Part shown: piece by piece, positions 51,975-60,603 of the stretch
Layout: the number at the start of each line of letters is the position of its first letter
How positions within the stretch are numbered: the first letter of the stretch is position 1
Translations under genes and position numbers: made by a program
NCBI GenBank assembly: GCA_019416065.1
Contig: DXYB01000005.1
Location: 1 to 64,000 of the forward strand
Length of the DNA stretch: 64,000 bases
Direction: 5' to 3'
From: Acidaminococcus sp.
Lineage (GTDB): Bacteria > Bacillota > Negativicutes > Acidaminococcales > Acidaminococcaceae
The notes under the pieces: model-generated
Told to the model about the DNA's origin: nothing
The model's input: the letters and a program-made list of their open reading frames with translations, nothing else
The model's database searches: none

Positions 51975-52547
51975 TTATCTTTCAAAAATGACCTTGTAGG
52001 TTCCCAGCACCTGTTTACAGGGGATTGTTGCAGCGTTTTCTACGGTAAATGCTGTTTTGGGATACACCTGTTGAACTGCTGTGGGATAAGCGGGCAGCGT
52101 TTTTCCCTGGCTGATACCTTGTGCGCCTTCCTGTCCGAATCTCCAGGTAAATCGGCAATCGCAAAATTCTTTATTGGCGGTAATTTTTTCTGTCAGCCGC
52201 AGTATTTCTTTTCCCGCCTGTAAGAAAAAACAGCCGGCATTATCCTTTTCCGCAGGGCAGGATCCAGCAATCCCCACTCCGGTAAACGCAATCATCAGAT
52301 GCTCCGTAGTAAAGGTGATCTTTTTTCCCTCACGCACGAAAGCAGCCTCCGTGTATCCTATATTCAGCCAGCCTCTGGTGCCAGCTTTCTCCACAGGGGT
52401 ATTAAACTCTACATACCCCGTTTCCCCGCCCTGTACTTCAGCATTAATACGCAGCACAGGACGCAGGGAGGTAAATCCGTCCGGTAAAAACGCCCGGAGC
52501 CTATCCTGCTCCACTTCATAGGCCATAACATATTGCTCAATGTTCAT
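51975..52547 (-). CDS. Conserved hypothetical protein, possibly acetoacetate decarboxylase-like fold
   Basis: 190 residues, not recognised with confidence. The opening (MAYEVEQDRLRAFLPDGFTSLRPVLRINAEV) recalls the start of acetoacetate decarboxylase-superfamily or DUF2071-type proteins, where a substrate-binding beta barrel starts with a LLPxGxxP phrase. FVREGKKITFTTEHLMIAFTGVGIAGSCPAEKDNAGCFF follows. No signal peptide, no membrane helix. It stands alone between the polymerase and gltS regions. GGAG lies 8 bases before the ATG. Confidence 0.5.
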   Translation of the reverse strand: MNIEQYVMAYEVEQDRLRAFLPDGFTSLRPVLRINAEVQGGETGYVEFNTPVEKAGTRGWLNIGYTEAAFVREGKKITFTTEHLMIAFTGVGIAGSCPAEKDNAGCFFLQAGKEILRLTEKITANKEFCDCRFTWRFGQEGAQGISQGKTLPAYPTAVQQVYPKTAFTVENAATIPCKQVLGTYKVIFER

Positions 52548-52668
52548 TTTCTGTACTCCATATTGCTATATTTACCATTTACGATTTCTTCGGTCGTCTA
52601 TTGCAATCATTATAGCAAGAATATCCTACTGGCGCGACAGTTTCCATCTTTTTACAGCGTCTTGCATG

Positions 52669-52703
52669 CAAAAACGGCCCCCACTGGAGTGGAGCCGTTT
52701 TTG
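52669..52703. terminator. Bidirectional terminator after gltS
   Basis: caaaaacggc pairs with gccgtttttg (10 bp) around tccactggagtgg; T runs occur on both strands. It follows the gltS stop codon at 52729. Confidence 0.8.
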
Positions 52704-52728
52704 CGTATTTATTTTTAGTTTTCATGCT

Positions 52729-53970
52729 TTAGAACAGGAAAGCTGTAGCCGCAGCAGTCATGCTGTGAGCGATATCCAAAAATTTCACAATGATCACGGC
52801 GTTAGTGATATTGCTCAAGAACCCACCGATAACCGGCACTACGAAGAAAGCCAGTTTGGAGAAGCGATACCGGTTGCACACGGTAGTCATGGTGGTCATG
52901 GATACGGGCACAGCTCCTAGACCAAACCCGGAGTGTCCTACAGCGATAATGGCGGCATCGTAGCCTTTGCCCATAAGCGGGTAGTCGATGAATACGCAGT
53001 AGAGAACGATAAACACCGCTTGTGCCATGCACAGGATAAGCAGTTGCAGGCCCAATCCGGACAAGGTCCACAATTTCATGGAAATGATGGACATAGCCAC
53101 AAAAAGGCCCAGGCTGAAATCACTGACGGTATCAATGCCTTCGTACAGCTTGGTATGATCTCCTGCTTTAGCATCGTAATACAAGCGGATCAGGATGCCG
53201 CCCAGCATAGCGCATACGTGAATCGGGAAAGCAATCCCCAGTTTTTGCAGCACGACCATGACGGCACCGCCAATCCCCAGTGCCAAGCACATGAGATACA
53301 TGGCTTGCACCACGTCGCCCCGATAAATAGAAGTCCCCACTTCGCCGCCATTTTGTGCGGCCACATCCCCTTTACCGTCCAAGGTTGGATCAGTCAAGTG
53401 GTTATGTTCAATCAGGAAACGCCCCAAGGGGCCACCGATAATGGACCCGGAGATCAGACCAAAGGTAGCCGCGGCAATGGCCACTTCCAAGGCATTGCTG
53501 GCACCCATTTTAACGGCCATAGGGGCAAAAGCAGCGGCATTCCCGTGACCACCAGTCATAGGAATGGAGCCAGTCATCATGGAAATCAGCGGCGGTACAT
53601 GCAGTACCTGTCCCAGACCAATAGCCAGCGCATTTTGGATCGCGGCCAAGACAGCTGCGGAAATGCAGAACAGGATGACGTATTTACCGCCCGTTTTTAA
53701 CAAGCTCAGGCTGGCAGCAGCTCCGCTAGCTGCAAAGAAAATGCAGTAGAACAAGCTGTTGGCCACCTGGTAGTCAAAATTTAATTCACAAATCCCTGCT
53801 TCATACAGTGCCAACGAAATGCACGCAAAGATTGTGCCACCGACCACCGCGCCGGGCAAACAATATTTTTTCAGAATGGGCAGCTTGTTTCTCAGCCAAT
53901 CCCCAAACCAAATGGATAATACTGCCAGTGCCAATGTGTGAAACATGGACAATTTCAAAACTGGTACCAC
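52729..53970 (-). CDS. gltS: Sodium/glutamate symporter
   Basis: 413 residues from GTG at 53970, chosen for GAGGGGG upstream and because family members start with the same KLSMFHTLALAVL phrase. About ten to twelve membrane helices in two inverted halves; SIPMTGGHGNAAAFAP and GHSGFGLGAVPVSMTTM are the two conserved glycine-rich re-entrant loops. It imports glutamate with Na+. In an amino-acid fermenter this is the way in for the main energy substrate. Flanked by terminators, transcribed alone. Confidence 0.95.
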   Translation of the reverse strand: MVPVLKLSMFHTLALAVLSIWFGDWLRNKLPILKKYCLPGAVVGGTIFACISLALYEAGICELNFDYQVANSLFYCIFFAASGAAASLSLLKTGGKYVILFCISAAVLAAIQNALAIGLGQVLHVPPLISMMTGSIPMTGGHGNAAAFAPMAVKMGASNALEVAIAAATFGLISGSIIGGPLGRFLIEHNHLTDPTLDGKGDVAAQNGGEVGTSIYRGDVVQAMYLMCLALGIGGAVMVVLQKLGIAFPIHVCAMLGGILIRLYYDAKAGDHTKLYEGIDTVSDFSLGLFVAMSIISMKLWTLSGLGLQLLILCMAQAVFIVLYCVFIDYPLMGKGYDAAIIAVGHSGFGLGAVPVSMTTMTTVCNRYRFSKLAFFVVPVIGGFLSNITNAVIIVKFLDIAHSMTAAATAFLF

Positions 53971-54122
53971 TTTTTTAACCCCCTCGTAAAGTAAAACAAT
54001 GATAATTGCTGGTGGAAAAGAATCATGTCTCCAGTACAATATGATTTCCGCCGTTTTTTATTCTAGCATATTCCCTAAAAGGATAAAAGAGTGAAATTGT
54101 TCATTTATTATATTTATTTTAG

Positions 54123-54164
54123 AAAACTTTAAGGGTCCCTGATAGAGGAACCCTTAAAGTTTTT
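54123..54164. terminator. Terminator after htpX
   Basis: aaaactttaagggt pairs with acccttaaagtttt; T runs on both flanks. It follows the htpX stop by a few bases. Confidence 0.75.
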
Positions 54165-54169
54165 AACTG

Positions 54170-55033
54170 TTATTCCACAAGTGGATGTAGCGTCCCTTGA
54201 TCACGCATTTCCTGGGCTTCCTGGCGCAAACGGGCAATTCGTTCTTCCGTGGAAGGATGGGTACTAAACAAGGCTTTCGCATCCTGCGCAGAAAACGGGG
54301 AAATGATGAACATATGGGCTGTGGCTTCCGTCGCATGAGGCATGGTGCGCTGCCGCGCATACCCGTCAATTTTTCCAAGAGCATCTGCCAGTGCATCCGG
54401 GTCACCGGACAACTGTCCCCCAGTATAATCCGCCATATATTCTCTGGTACGGGAAATGGCCAATTGGATAATTGCCGCTGCAATAGGTGTCAATACCAGA
54501 ATTAGGATCGCTGCTACCGGATTATTGCGGCGATTGTCCCTGCTGCCGCCAAACCAGAACGCGAAGCGGGCCAATAGGGAGATCACGCCCGCCATTCCAG
54601 CGGCAATAGTGCTGACGAGAATATCCCTGTGTTTGATATGGCTCATTTCATGCCCCAAGACGCCAGCAATTTCTCGCGGTTCCAAAAGTTCCAGAAGGCC
54701 TTCCGTCACGCAAACTGCTGCATGGTCCGGATTCCGTCCAGTGGCAAACGCATTGGGCAGACGGGTAGGAATAATATAGACTTTGGGCATGGGCAGCCCG
54801 CCCCGTTCTGCCAAGCCTTCTACGATATGGTACAGCTGGGGTGCACTAGTAGCATCTACTTGCTGGGCGTTGTATTGACTGATGACAACTTTATCACTGA
54901 ACCAGTACATCGCAAAATTAGATACTAGGGAAAATAGTAGCATGATGGTCATCCCATCGGTGCCCCCCACATACTCTCCGATAACCATTAAAATAGCCGT
55001 CATCATGGCCATTAACAAGGTCGTTTTTAGCAT
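54170..55033 (-). CDS. htpX: Zinc metalloprotease HtpX
   Basis: 287 residues. Two N-terminal membrane helices, PTRLPNAFATGRNPDHAAVCVTEGLL (typical HtpX core), GVLGHEMSHIKHRD with HExxH at about 128-132, and two further helices before ISRTREYMADYTGG (Glu ligand). Membrane-bound M48 protease for quality control of membrane proteins. AGGAGGGA precedes the ATG. Confidence 0.95.
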   Translation of the reverse strand: MLKTTLLMAMMTAILMVIGEYVGGTDGMTIMLLFSLVSNFAMYWFSDKVVISQYNAQQVDATSAPQLYHIVEGLAERGGLPMPKVYIIPTRLPNAFATGRNPDHAAVCVTEGLLELLEPREIAGVLGHEMSHIKHRDILVSTIAAGMAGVISLLARFAFWFGGSRDNRRNNPVAAILILVLTPIAAAIIQLAISRTREYMADYTGGQLSGDPDALADALGKIDGYARQRTMPHATEATAHMFIISPFSAQDAKALFSTHPSTEERIARLRQEAQEMRDQGTLHPLVE

Positions 55034-55056
55034 TATAATCCCTCCTTCACAAAATT

Positions 55057-56022
55057 TTATAACACATCGGTCACAGGCACAAGCCGAATGCCGGTGGCTT
55101 GTATGGCCGCTATGCTTTTCTTCCAGGCTGCCGCTGTATGGGGCCGAGCATGGCAGATCACAATCACGGATCCATATTGATTTGCCAGCGCAATAGCCTT
55201 ACCGATTTGACGCCGGATGGTTTCTTCGTCAGCACTATTATCCAAGAAAAGACTGTTGTGACCCGTGCGCATGCCCAGTGCAGCCGCCTTTTCTTCTGCT
55301 ACCGAAGTGCTTGCGGTGCGGCTATCTACAAAAAAGAGCCCGTTCTGCTTCATAGTGGAAAGCGCCGCAGTGATGGTAGGGCCATTAGAAGTAGCCCGGG
55401 AACCCTGGTGATTATTCACCCCCTGAATCCCCGGCAAGCTATCAATAGCTTTTTGGGTAAAGCGCTGAATCTGCTCCTTTGTCATTCCCACCTTGACCGC
55501 TTCTGCTTCACTGCTGCCTCCGTTCATGGGCTCCATAGGTAAATGCAGCATGGCGACACGCCCTTGGTTTCGGATTTCTTGTAAGGCATCTCGGCTATGA
55601 GTTTTAAAGGGGATGATGGCAAAACTCATAGGCAGAGGAAGATGCGTTAAAGTACGCAAGGCGTCCATATCATAGCCGCAGTCATCAATCACAACCGCCA
55701 GTTTTCCTTTATATTGCCGTTTGGACAATCCTGGCAGCCAATCGCTCTCATTTGTGGAGGGAGAAGCTGGTTTCTTTTTGGTTCCACCAGTTTGATCCGT
55801 AGTCTTTTTCTCCTTCTCGTCCCCTTCTTTTGTTTCCGGTGCCAGTTCTTTTCCCTTCTCGACTGTTTCGGTAATGGTCTTTTGTGCCGCATCCTGCCAA
55901 CTTTCTTCCGGGTGGGCAGCTTTTTCCTTCCGGTAAGCATAGAATAGTCCCACACAGGCACATACCATTAACAACAAAATGGCGTTACGGAAAAAATGAT
56001 TCTTTGACTTTTTTCTTCTCAT
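55057..56022 (-). CDS. Divergent polysaccharide deacetylase (YibQ-like)
   Basis: 321 residues. An N-terminal membrane helix (NAILLLMVCACVGLFYAY) anchors a Glu/Lys-rich linker (30-90), followed by the catalytic-like fold: KLAVVIDDCGYD (the Asp-Asp), FAIIPFKTHS, MLHLPMEPMN and GVNNHQGSRATSNG. This DUF610/YibQ family deacetylates or binds polysaccharides; the exact substrate is unknown. Last gene of the cluster that starts with miaB. Confidence 0.9.
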   Translation of the reverse strand: MRRKKSKNHFFRNAILLLMVCACVGLFYAYRKEKAAHPEESWQDAAQKTITETVEKGKELAPETKEGDEKEKKTTDQTGGTKKKPASPSTNESDWLPGLSKRQYKGKLAVVIDDCGYDMDALRTLTHLPLPMSFAIIPFKTHSRDALQEIRNQGRVAMLHLPMEPMNGGSSEAEAVKVGMTKEQIQRFTQKAIDSLPGIQGVNNHQGSRATSNGPTITAALSTMKQNGLFFVDSRTASTSVAEEKAAALGMRTGHNSLFLDNSADEETIRRQIGKAIALANQYGSVIVICHARPHTAAAWKKSIAAIQATGIRLVPVTDVL

Positions 56023-56033
56023 AGAATGTTCCT

Positions 56034-56939
56034 TTATGCCCGGGGATGGCTCTTATCAAACACGGCTTTAAGCCGGTTATCCGTTAGATGGGTATAAATC
56101 TGTGTGGTAGAAATATCGGAATGGCCTAAAAGTTCCTGGACGGTGCGAAGATCTGCCCCATTATTTAACATGTGCGTAGCAAAGGAATGCCGCAGGATGT
56201 GGGGCGTCAAGGGTTTCTTAATACCAGCTTTTTGACCATAGACTTTAATAATCTGCCAAAAGCGCTGCCGTGTCATGCCGCTGCCCCGGACGGTGAGAAA
56301 AAGATCATCCGTAGGATGCTGGGCACGCACCATTTTAGGCCGCACTTCCAGCAAATACTTTTCCAAATAGTAAATGGCATAGTGTCCCAAAGGAATTAAC
56401 CTTTCCTTTGATCCTTTGCCAAATGCGATCACATAATGGGTTTTTAAATTGACACGGTTTACGGTAAGTCCCAAGAGTTCGGAAACCCGCATGCCGGTAG
56501 CATACATCACTTCCAACATGGCCCGATCTCGGATGCCTTCTTTTTGCGTGAGATCCACCGCAGCGAAAAGCTGGTTGACTTCCTCCAGGCTCAAAACCTT
56601 GGGCAGCATGGCTCCCCGGCTTCCAGCTTCTACCACCTCCGACGGATCTTCTTCCAAATAACCTTCCCCCGTCATAAATCGGAAAAAAGCTTTTAGCGCT
56701 GCCAACTTGCGGGACAGGGATGTGGGCGCATAATGCTGTTCTTTCAGCATTTTTAGATACCGGGAGATATCGTCTTTTGTCACTTCTGTCAAAGGACGGT
56801 TAACCCAGACCGCAAACAGCCGCAGATCCCGTCCATAGGAATCTCTGGTATTTTGGGCCAACCCAATTTCCACCGTCAAATACTCTAAAAAAATATTGAT
56901 TTCATTCTCTAGATCGGTCTTGCGTGTCAATCTGATCAT
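56034..56939 (-). CDS. xerD: Tyrosine recombinase XerD
   Basis: 301 residues. SAM-like N-terminal domain (FLEYLTVEIGLAQNTRDSYGRDL), catalytic MYATGMRVSELLGL (Arg), HILRHSFATHML (HxxR), LLGHSDISTTQIYTHL (His and the Tyr nucleophile). Housekeeping-type length and motifs resolve chromosome dimers at dif together with XerC. XerC/XerD cannot be told apart safely from sequence alone, though HILRHSFATHML favours XerD. Confidence 0.88.
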   Translation of the reverse strand: MIRLTRKTDLENEINIFLEYLTVEIGLAQNTRDSYGRDLRLFAVWVNRPLTEVTKDDISRYLKMLKEQHYAPTSLSRKLAALKAFFRFMTGEGYLEEDPSEVVEAGSRGAMLPKVLSLEEVNQLFAAVDLTQKEGIRDRAMLEVMYATGMRVSELLGLTVNRVNLKTHYVIAFGKGSKERLIPLGHYAIYYLEKYLLEVRPKMVRAQHPTDDLFLTVRGSGMTRQRFWQIIKVYGQKAGIKKPLTPHILRHSFATHMLNNGADLRTVQELLGHSDISTTQIYTHLTDNRLKAVFDKSHPRA

Positions 56940-56963
56940 TCCTCTTTTTCTGGAGTCTTAGTT

Positions 56964-57896
56964 TTAGATAAATCTTTTTTGTGCCAATACCTCTTCCATT
57001 ACCTGCAAGGCTGCGGCTTCATCCACCGGATCCGACAGGTGCAGCCAGCGGATATAGGGCATCTTTTTATACCAGGTGATCTGCCGTTTAGCAAAATTTC
57101 GGGTAGCTTGCTTGATTTTGTCAATGCATTCTTCTCTGGTCCATTTGCCCTGAAAATATTCCAAGACCTGCCGGTACCCGATGCTTTTCATAGACTGACA
57201 GGTGGTAGGGATCCCTTCTTTTAAAAGCCGCTCCGTCTCAGCAAACAGTCCTTGTTGTACCATCAAATCTACCCGGCGATTAATTCGCTCATAAAGCACC
57301 GGTCGTTCCATGGTGAGGCCAAAAACCACAGCCTCATAGGGACTTTCTACCGCTTTTTGGCTGGATGTGGCATCGCCCCCCATAGTAGTTTCGATTGCTC
57401 TTATTATACGCTTTCTATCATTGACCTTCAAACTTTCCGCAAGGGTAGGGTTAATTATAGCCAGTTTTTTATGTAAGGCGGCATTGCCATTTTCCTCTGC
57501 ATAGGTAACGAGCTCTTTACGAAGTATTTCGGATTCGTCAACAGTAGAAAAATCATAATGTTCTAAAAGAGCCCGGCAATACAACCCTGTCCCCCCTGCC
57601 AGAATGGGAAGTACGCCCCGGCGGTTACAATCCCGGATCCAAAAATCGGCCTGTTCCTGAAAGGCCACCACCGAATATTTTTCAGATGGCTCCAGAATAT
57701 TTACCAAGTGATGCGGTACTTCCGAAAGCTCTTCCGGAGTAGGTTTGGCAGTAGCAATATCCATTCGCCGAAATACCAGCATGGAATCCCCGGAAATAAT
57801 TTCTCCGCCCCACTTTTTGGCTAAGCGGATTCCTAGGCCGGTCTTTCCTGTGGCCGTGGGGCCTATGATTGCCACCACTTTGGGCTTTTTAGTCAT
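56964..57896 (-). CDS. miaA: tRNA dimethylallyltransferase
   Basis: 310 residues. IIGPTATGKTGLGIRLAKKW (P-loop, residues 11-30), ISGDSMLVFRRMDIATAKPT and AGGTGLYCRAL. It puts the dimethylallyl group on A37 of tRNAs reading UNN codons; MiaB, which finishes the ms2i6A modification, is encoded upstream in the same cluster. ATGA overlap with the methyltransferase. Confidence 0.96.
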   Translation of the reverse strand: MTKKPKVVAIIGPTATGKTGLGIRLAKKWGGEIISGDSMLVFRRMDIATAKPTPEELSEVPHHLVNILEPSEKYSVVAFQEQADFWIRDCNRRGVLPILAGGTGLYCRALLEHYDFSTVDESEILRKELVTYAEENGNAALHKKLAIINPTLAESLKVNDRKRIIRAIETTMGGDATSSQKAVESPYEAVVFGLTMERPVLYERINRRVDLMVQQGLFAETERLLKEGIPTTCQSMKSIGYRQVLEYFQGKWTREECIDKIKQATRNFAKRQITWYKKMPYIRWLHLSDPVDEAAALQVMEEVLAQKRFI

Positions 57897-58678
57897 AAAG
57901 GCCTCCTGATAATCCCATATTTTACCCGGCTGTATTTACCACCCTGAATTTCTTGTGCGCCTAATTGCTGCAACCATTGTTCATCCCGTTCTTTGACAAC
58001 CACCAAAGGAGCAACGCGCAGAGCTTCTCGAATCATTCCACGATCCAGTGTCTTATGATAAGACGCTGGCCGCAAGGGCTGCATACTGGCAGAGCTGCCT
58101 ACCGGACGGCGAAACATGGGGTCAAAGTACACCACATCATAACTGTCACTCGGCAGCGTTGGCAGAAAGTCTTCTGCTTTTTTCCAAAAGGGTGCAATAC
58201 GCCTTAGCGCTGCTTCGATTTTTTTATCGTCCGGCATGGGATAGGTTTGTAGTCCTTCTTTAGCCAGCATGTATAAAACAGGAGAGGCTTCCAGCCCCGT
58301 AACTTTTCCTGTAGGGCCCACAATGAAGGAAGCTACGGCAGCATCCGCCGCAAGTCCCAGCGTACAATCCAGGTAGCGCTTCCCCGGCTTTAGGGCACAA
58401 GCCTTGACCAAATGATCCGTACCGCCTCGCTCCAGTATGCGAATTCGAGGCACCCCCATGGAAGGATGATAGCGTAAAATTCCTTCCTGCGTAAAAACTT
58501 GTGCACCCAAATGGGAAGAGATCAAAATAGCTTTTATTCCACGTTCTGCACAAAAATCCTGCAAGGTGCCATGACAGGGCCGCATAAAAAACGGTAATTG
58601 AAGTTCTTGTGCCCAAGCTTTGGCTTTTTTTATCAAAGTGGCTGACCCTTTGAGGCCTACCGTTACACCATAGTCCAT
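57893..58678 (-). CDS. RsmJ-like class I SAM-dependent methyltransferase
   Basis: 261 residues. Rossmann motif LDCTLGLAADAAVASFIVGPTGKVTGLEAS (about 125-154) and VVYFDPMFRRPVG (motif IV, about 193-205) resemble RsmJ/YhiQ-type 16S rRNA methyltransferases and their Firmicute relatives. RsmJ methylates G1516 of 16S rRNA, but that substrate is only an inference here. It sits 8 bases after mutL and overlaps miaA. Confidence 0.75.
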   Translation of the reverse strand: MDYGVTVGLKGSATLIKKAKAWAQELQLPFFMRPCHGTLQDFCAERGIKAILISSHLGAQVFTQEGILRYHPSMGVPRIRILERGGTDHLVKACALKPGKRYLDCTLGLAADAAVASFIVGPTGKVTGLEASPVLYMLAKEGLQTYPMPDDKKIEAALRRIAPFWKKAEDFLPTLPSDSYDVVYFDPMFRRPVGSSASMQPLRPASYHKTLDRGMIREALRVAPLVVVKERDEQWLQQLGAQEIQGGKYSRVKYGIIRRPL

Positions 58679-58686
58679 GTTTATCC

Positions 58687-60603
58687 TTACGTCCGTTTGA
58701 ACATCCTATACAGCTCCTCGCTGGTTAATTGAATCATGCAAGGCCGTCCGTGGGGACAAGTAAAGGGATGTTCCGTATTTAATAGCTCCAGAATCAGCTG
58801 TCGCATTTGCCGGATATTCAGTACCTCCCCTGCCCGTATGGCAGAGTGGCAAGCGGCATAGTGCAGCACGCTCTCTCTAAGATCGCTGGCTTTAATATTC
58901 TTGTTTTCTGAAAGCAGCGTTAAAATATCTTCAATAAATCCTTCCGCCTGTCCACTTTGCACATCTGCCGGTAAGGCAGAAACGCGCAATGTGGTTTCCC
59001 CGGCAGGTTCCACGTCCACACCCAGTTGTAAAAATTTCTCCCGATAATTGGAAACAGCATCTACATCCATCCGGGTCACATTGAGAAACAAGGGAAGTAG
59101 CAGCTGTTGGGAAGGAATATCTTGCTGCTGTCGGACAAATTTATCATACAGCACCCGCTCATGGGCTGCATGCTGATCAATAAGATACAATGAAGTTTCT
59201 GATTGGGCAATAATAAATACCCGGTCCACCTGCCCCAAGGGCCAGATCATATCTACACCGCTAGAAAAGCCGTCCTCTGGCAGATCATCAGCAGCGGGTA
59301 TTTCCTGATTCCCAGTCTCAGTCATCGCATTAGGATTAGGATCTTCGGGCGTTACCCGTTGGGCTTCAAAGAACTTCCCTGACGCATCTTCTGCAATGGA
59401 GTCCGGTGTTTTCCATACCATTTGCCCATAAGTGCCATCGGGGCTGGAGGCAAAACTCCGGCCAAAAGAAGGAGAACGATATTGCGCCCCTTGATCACTT
59501 CCAGTAAAAAGAGTACCCGTTTCTGGTGCTGTGTGTGCTGGCGCAGAAGTAAAATGCTGCGGGGCTGGTTGCGCCAGCGCCACACTGCCGTCGGTCGTTG
59601 TTTTTCCTGCCATGGGCTGGGTCAGTGCGTTGGTAAGGGCATGGTAAACCGCCCGATACACAGCGCTCTCGTCCCCGAATTTGATTTCACTTTTCTGGGG
59701 GTGCACATTGATATCAATGGCATGGGTATCTACCAAAATCTCCAGTACTGCGAAAGGAAATCCCGCTTTGGGAATCTGAGATTGGTACGCATGGTCTATG
59801 GCTTTGCTCACCATACGGTTGTTAATGCAGCGCCCGTTTACAAATAACGTCTGCCACTGTCGAGTTCCTTTTAATAGAGTCGGACGACTGACATACCCTT
59901 TTACCTGTATCCCATCCTGGGCATAGTCCACCGTTAAAAGTTGGCGAATCACTTCTTTCCCATACAAAGAAGCAATAGTATCCAAGATATCGCCGCTGCC
60001 AGGCGTATTAATCACTTCTTTATCGTCCCGTGTGAGGGTAAAATGCACATCCGGACGGGAAAGTGCCATGCGGCTTACAATTTCACTGATATAGCGTCCC
60101 TCTGTGTGATCGGTACGAAGGAACTTTCTCCGGGCGGGTACATTATAGAATAAGTCTTTAACAGTGATGGTGGTACCCACATCGCCGCCCATTTGTTCTA
60201 CTTCTTCCTTTTCGCCCCCATCCACAGTGATCTGGGTACCAAAATCCGCCTCTGCTTCCCTGGTGAGCAGCTTGAAATGGGAAACAGAAGCAATACTGGG
60301 CAGTGCCTCTCCCCGAAAGCCCAGGGTACGGAGTGTTAAAAGGTCATCTGCCTTGCGGATTTTACTGGTAGCATGCCGCAAGAGTGCCATCTGCGCATTT
60401 TTTTCATCCATGCCGCTGCCGTTATCTTTGACCTGGATAAATTCCGTTCCACCGGCAAAAATACTCACATCAATCCGGTTTGCCCCAGCATCCAGTGAAT
60501 TTTCCATCAGTTCTTTAACCACGGAAGCTGGTTTTTCCACGACTTCCCCTGCTGCGATTTGGTTGCTGGTATTTTGGTCCAATAAATTGACAGGTACACT
60601 CAC
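58687..60603 (-). CDS. mutL: DNA mismatch repair protein MutL
   Basis: 638 residues. GHKL ATPase motifs: KELMENSLDAGANRI, DNGSGMD, LRTLGFRGEALPSIASV. The C-terminal endonuclease-type dimerisation domain has QHAAHERVLYDKF and CPHGRPCM; a canonical DQHAxxERxxYE metal site is likely. The middle (330-440) is a Gln/Ser/Pro-rich linker. GTGA overlap with mutS; start codon GTG. Confidence 0.96.
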   Translation of the reverse strand: MSVPVNLLDQNTSNQIAAGEVVEKPASVVKELMENSLDAGANRIDVSIFAGGTEFIQVKDNGSGMDEKNAQMALLRHATSKIRKADDLLTLRTLGFRGEALPSIASVSHFKLLTREAEADFGTQITVDGGEKEEVEQMGGDVGTTITVKDLFYNVPARRKFLRTDHTEGRYISEIVSRMALSRPDVHFTLTRDDKEVINTPGSGDILDTIASLYGKEVIRQLLTVDYAQDGIQVKGYVSRPTLLKGTRQWQTLFVNGRCINNRMVSKAIDHAYQSQIPKAGFPFAVLEILVDTHAIDINVHPQKSEIKFGDESAVYRAVYHALTNALTQPMAGKTTTDGSVALAQPAPQHFTSAPAHTAPETGTLFTGSDQGAQYRSPSFGRSFASSPDGTYGQMVWKTPDSIAEDASGKFFEAQRVTPEDPNPNAMTETGNQEIPAADDLPEDGFSSGVDMIWPLGQVDRVFIIAQSETSLYLIDQHAAHERVLYDKFVRQQQDIPSQQLLLPLFLNVTRMDVDAVSNYREKFLQLGVDVEPAGETTLRVSALPADVQSGQAEGFIEDILTLLSENKNIKASDLRESVLHYAACHSAIRAGEVLNIRQMRQLILELLNTEHPFTCPHGRPCMIQLTSEELYRMFKRT

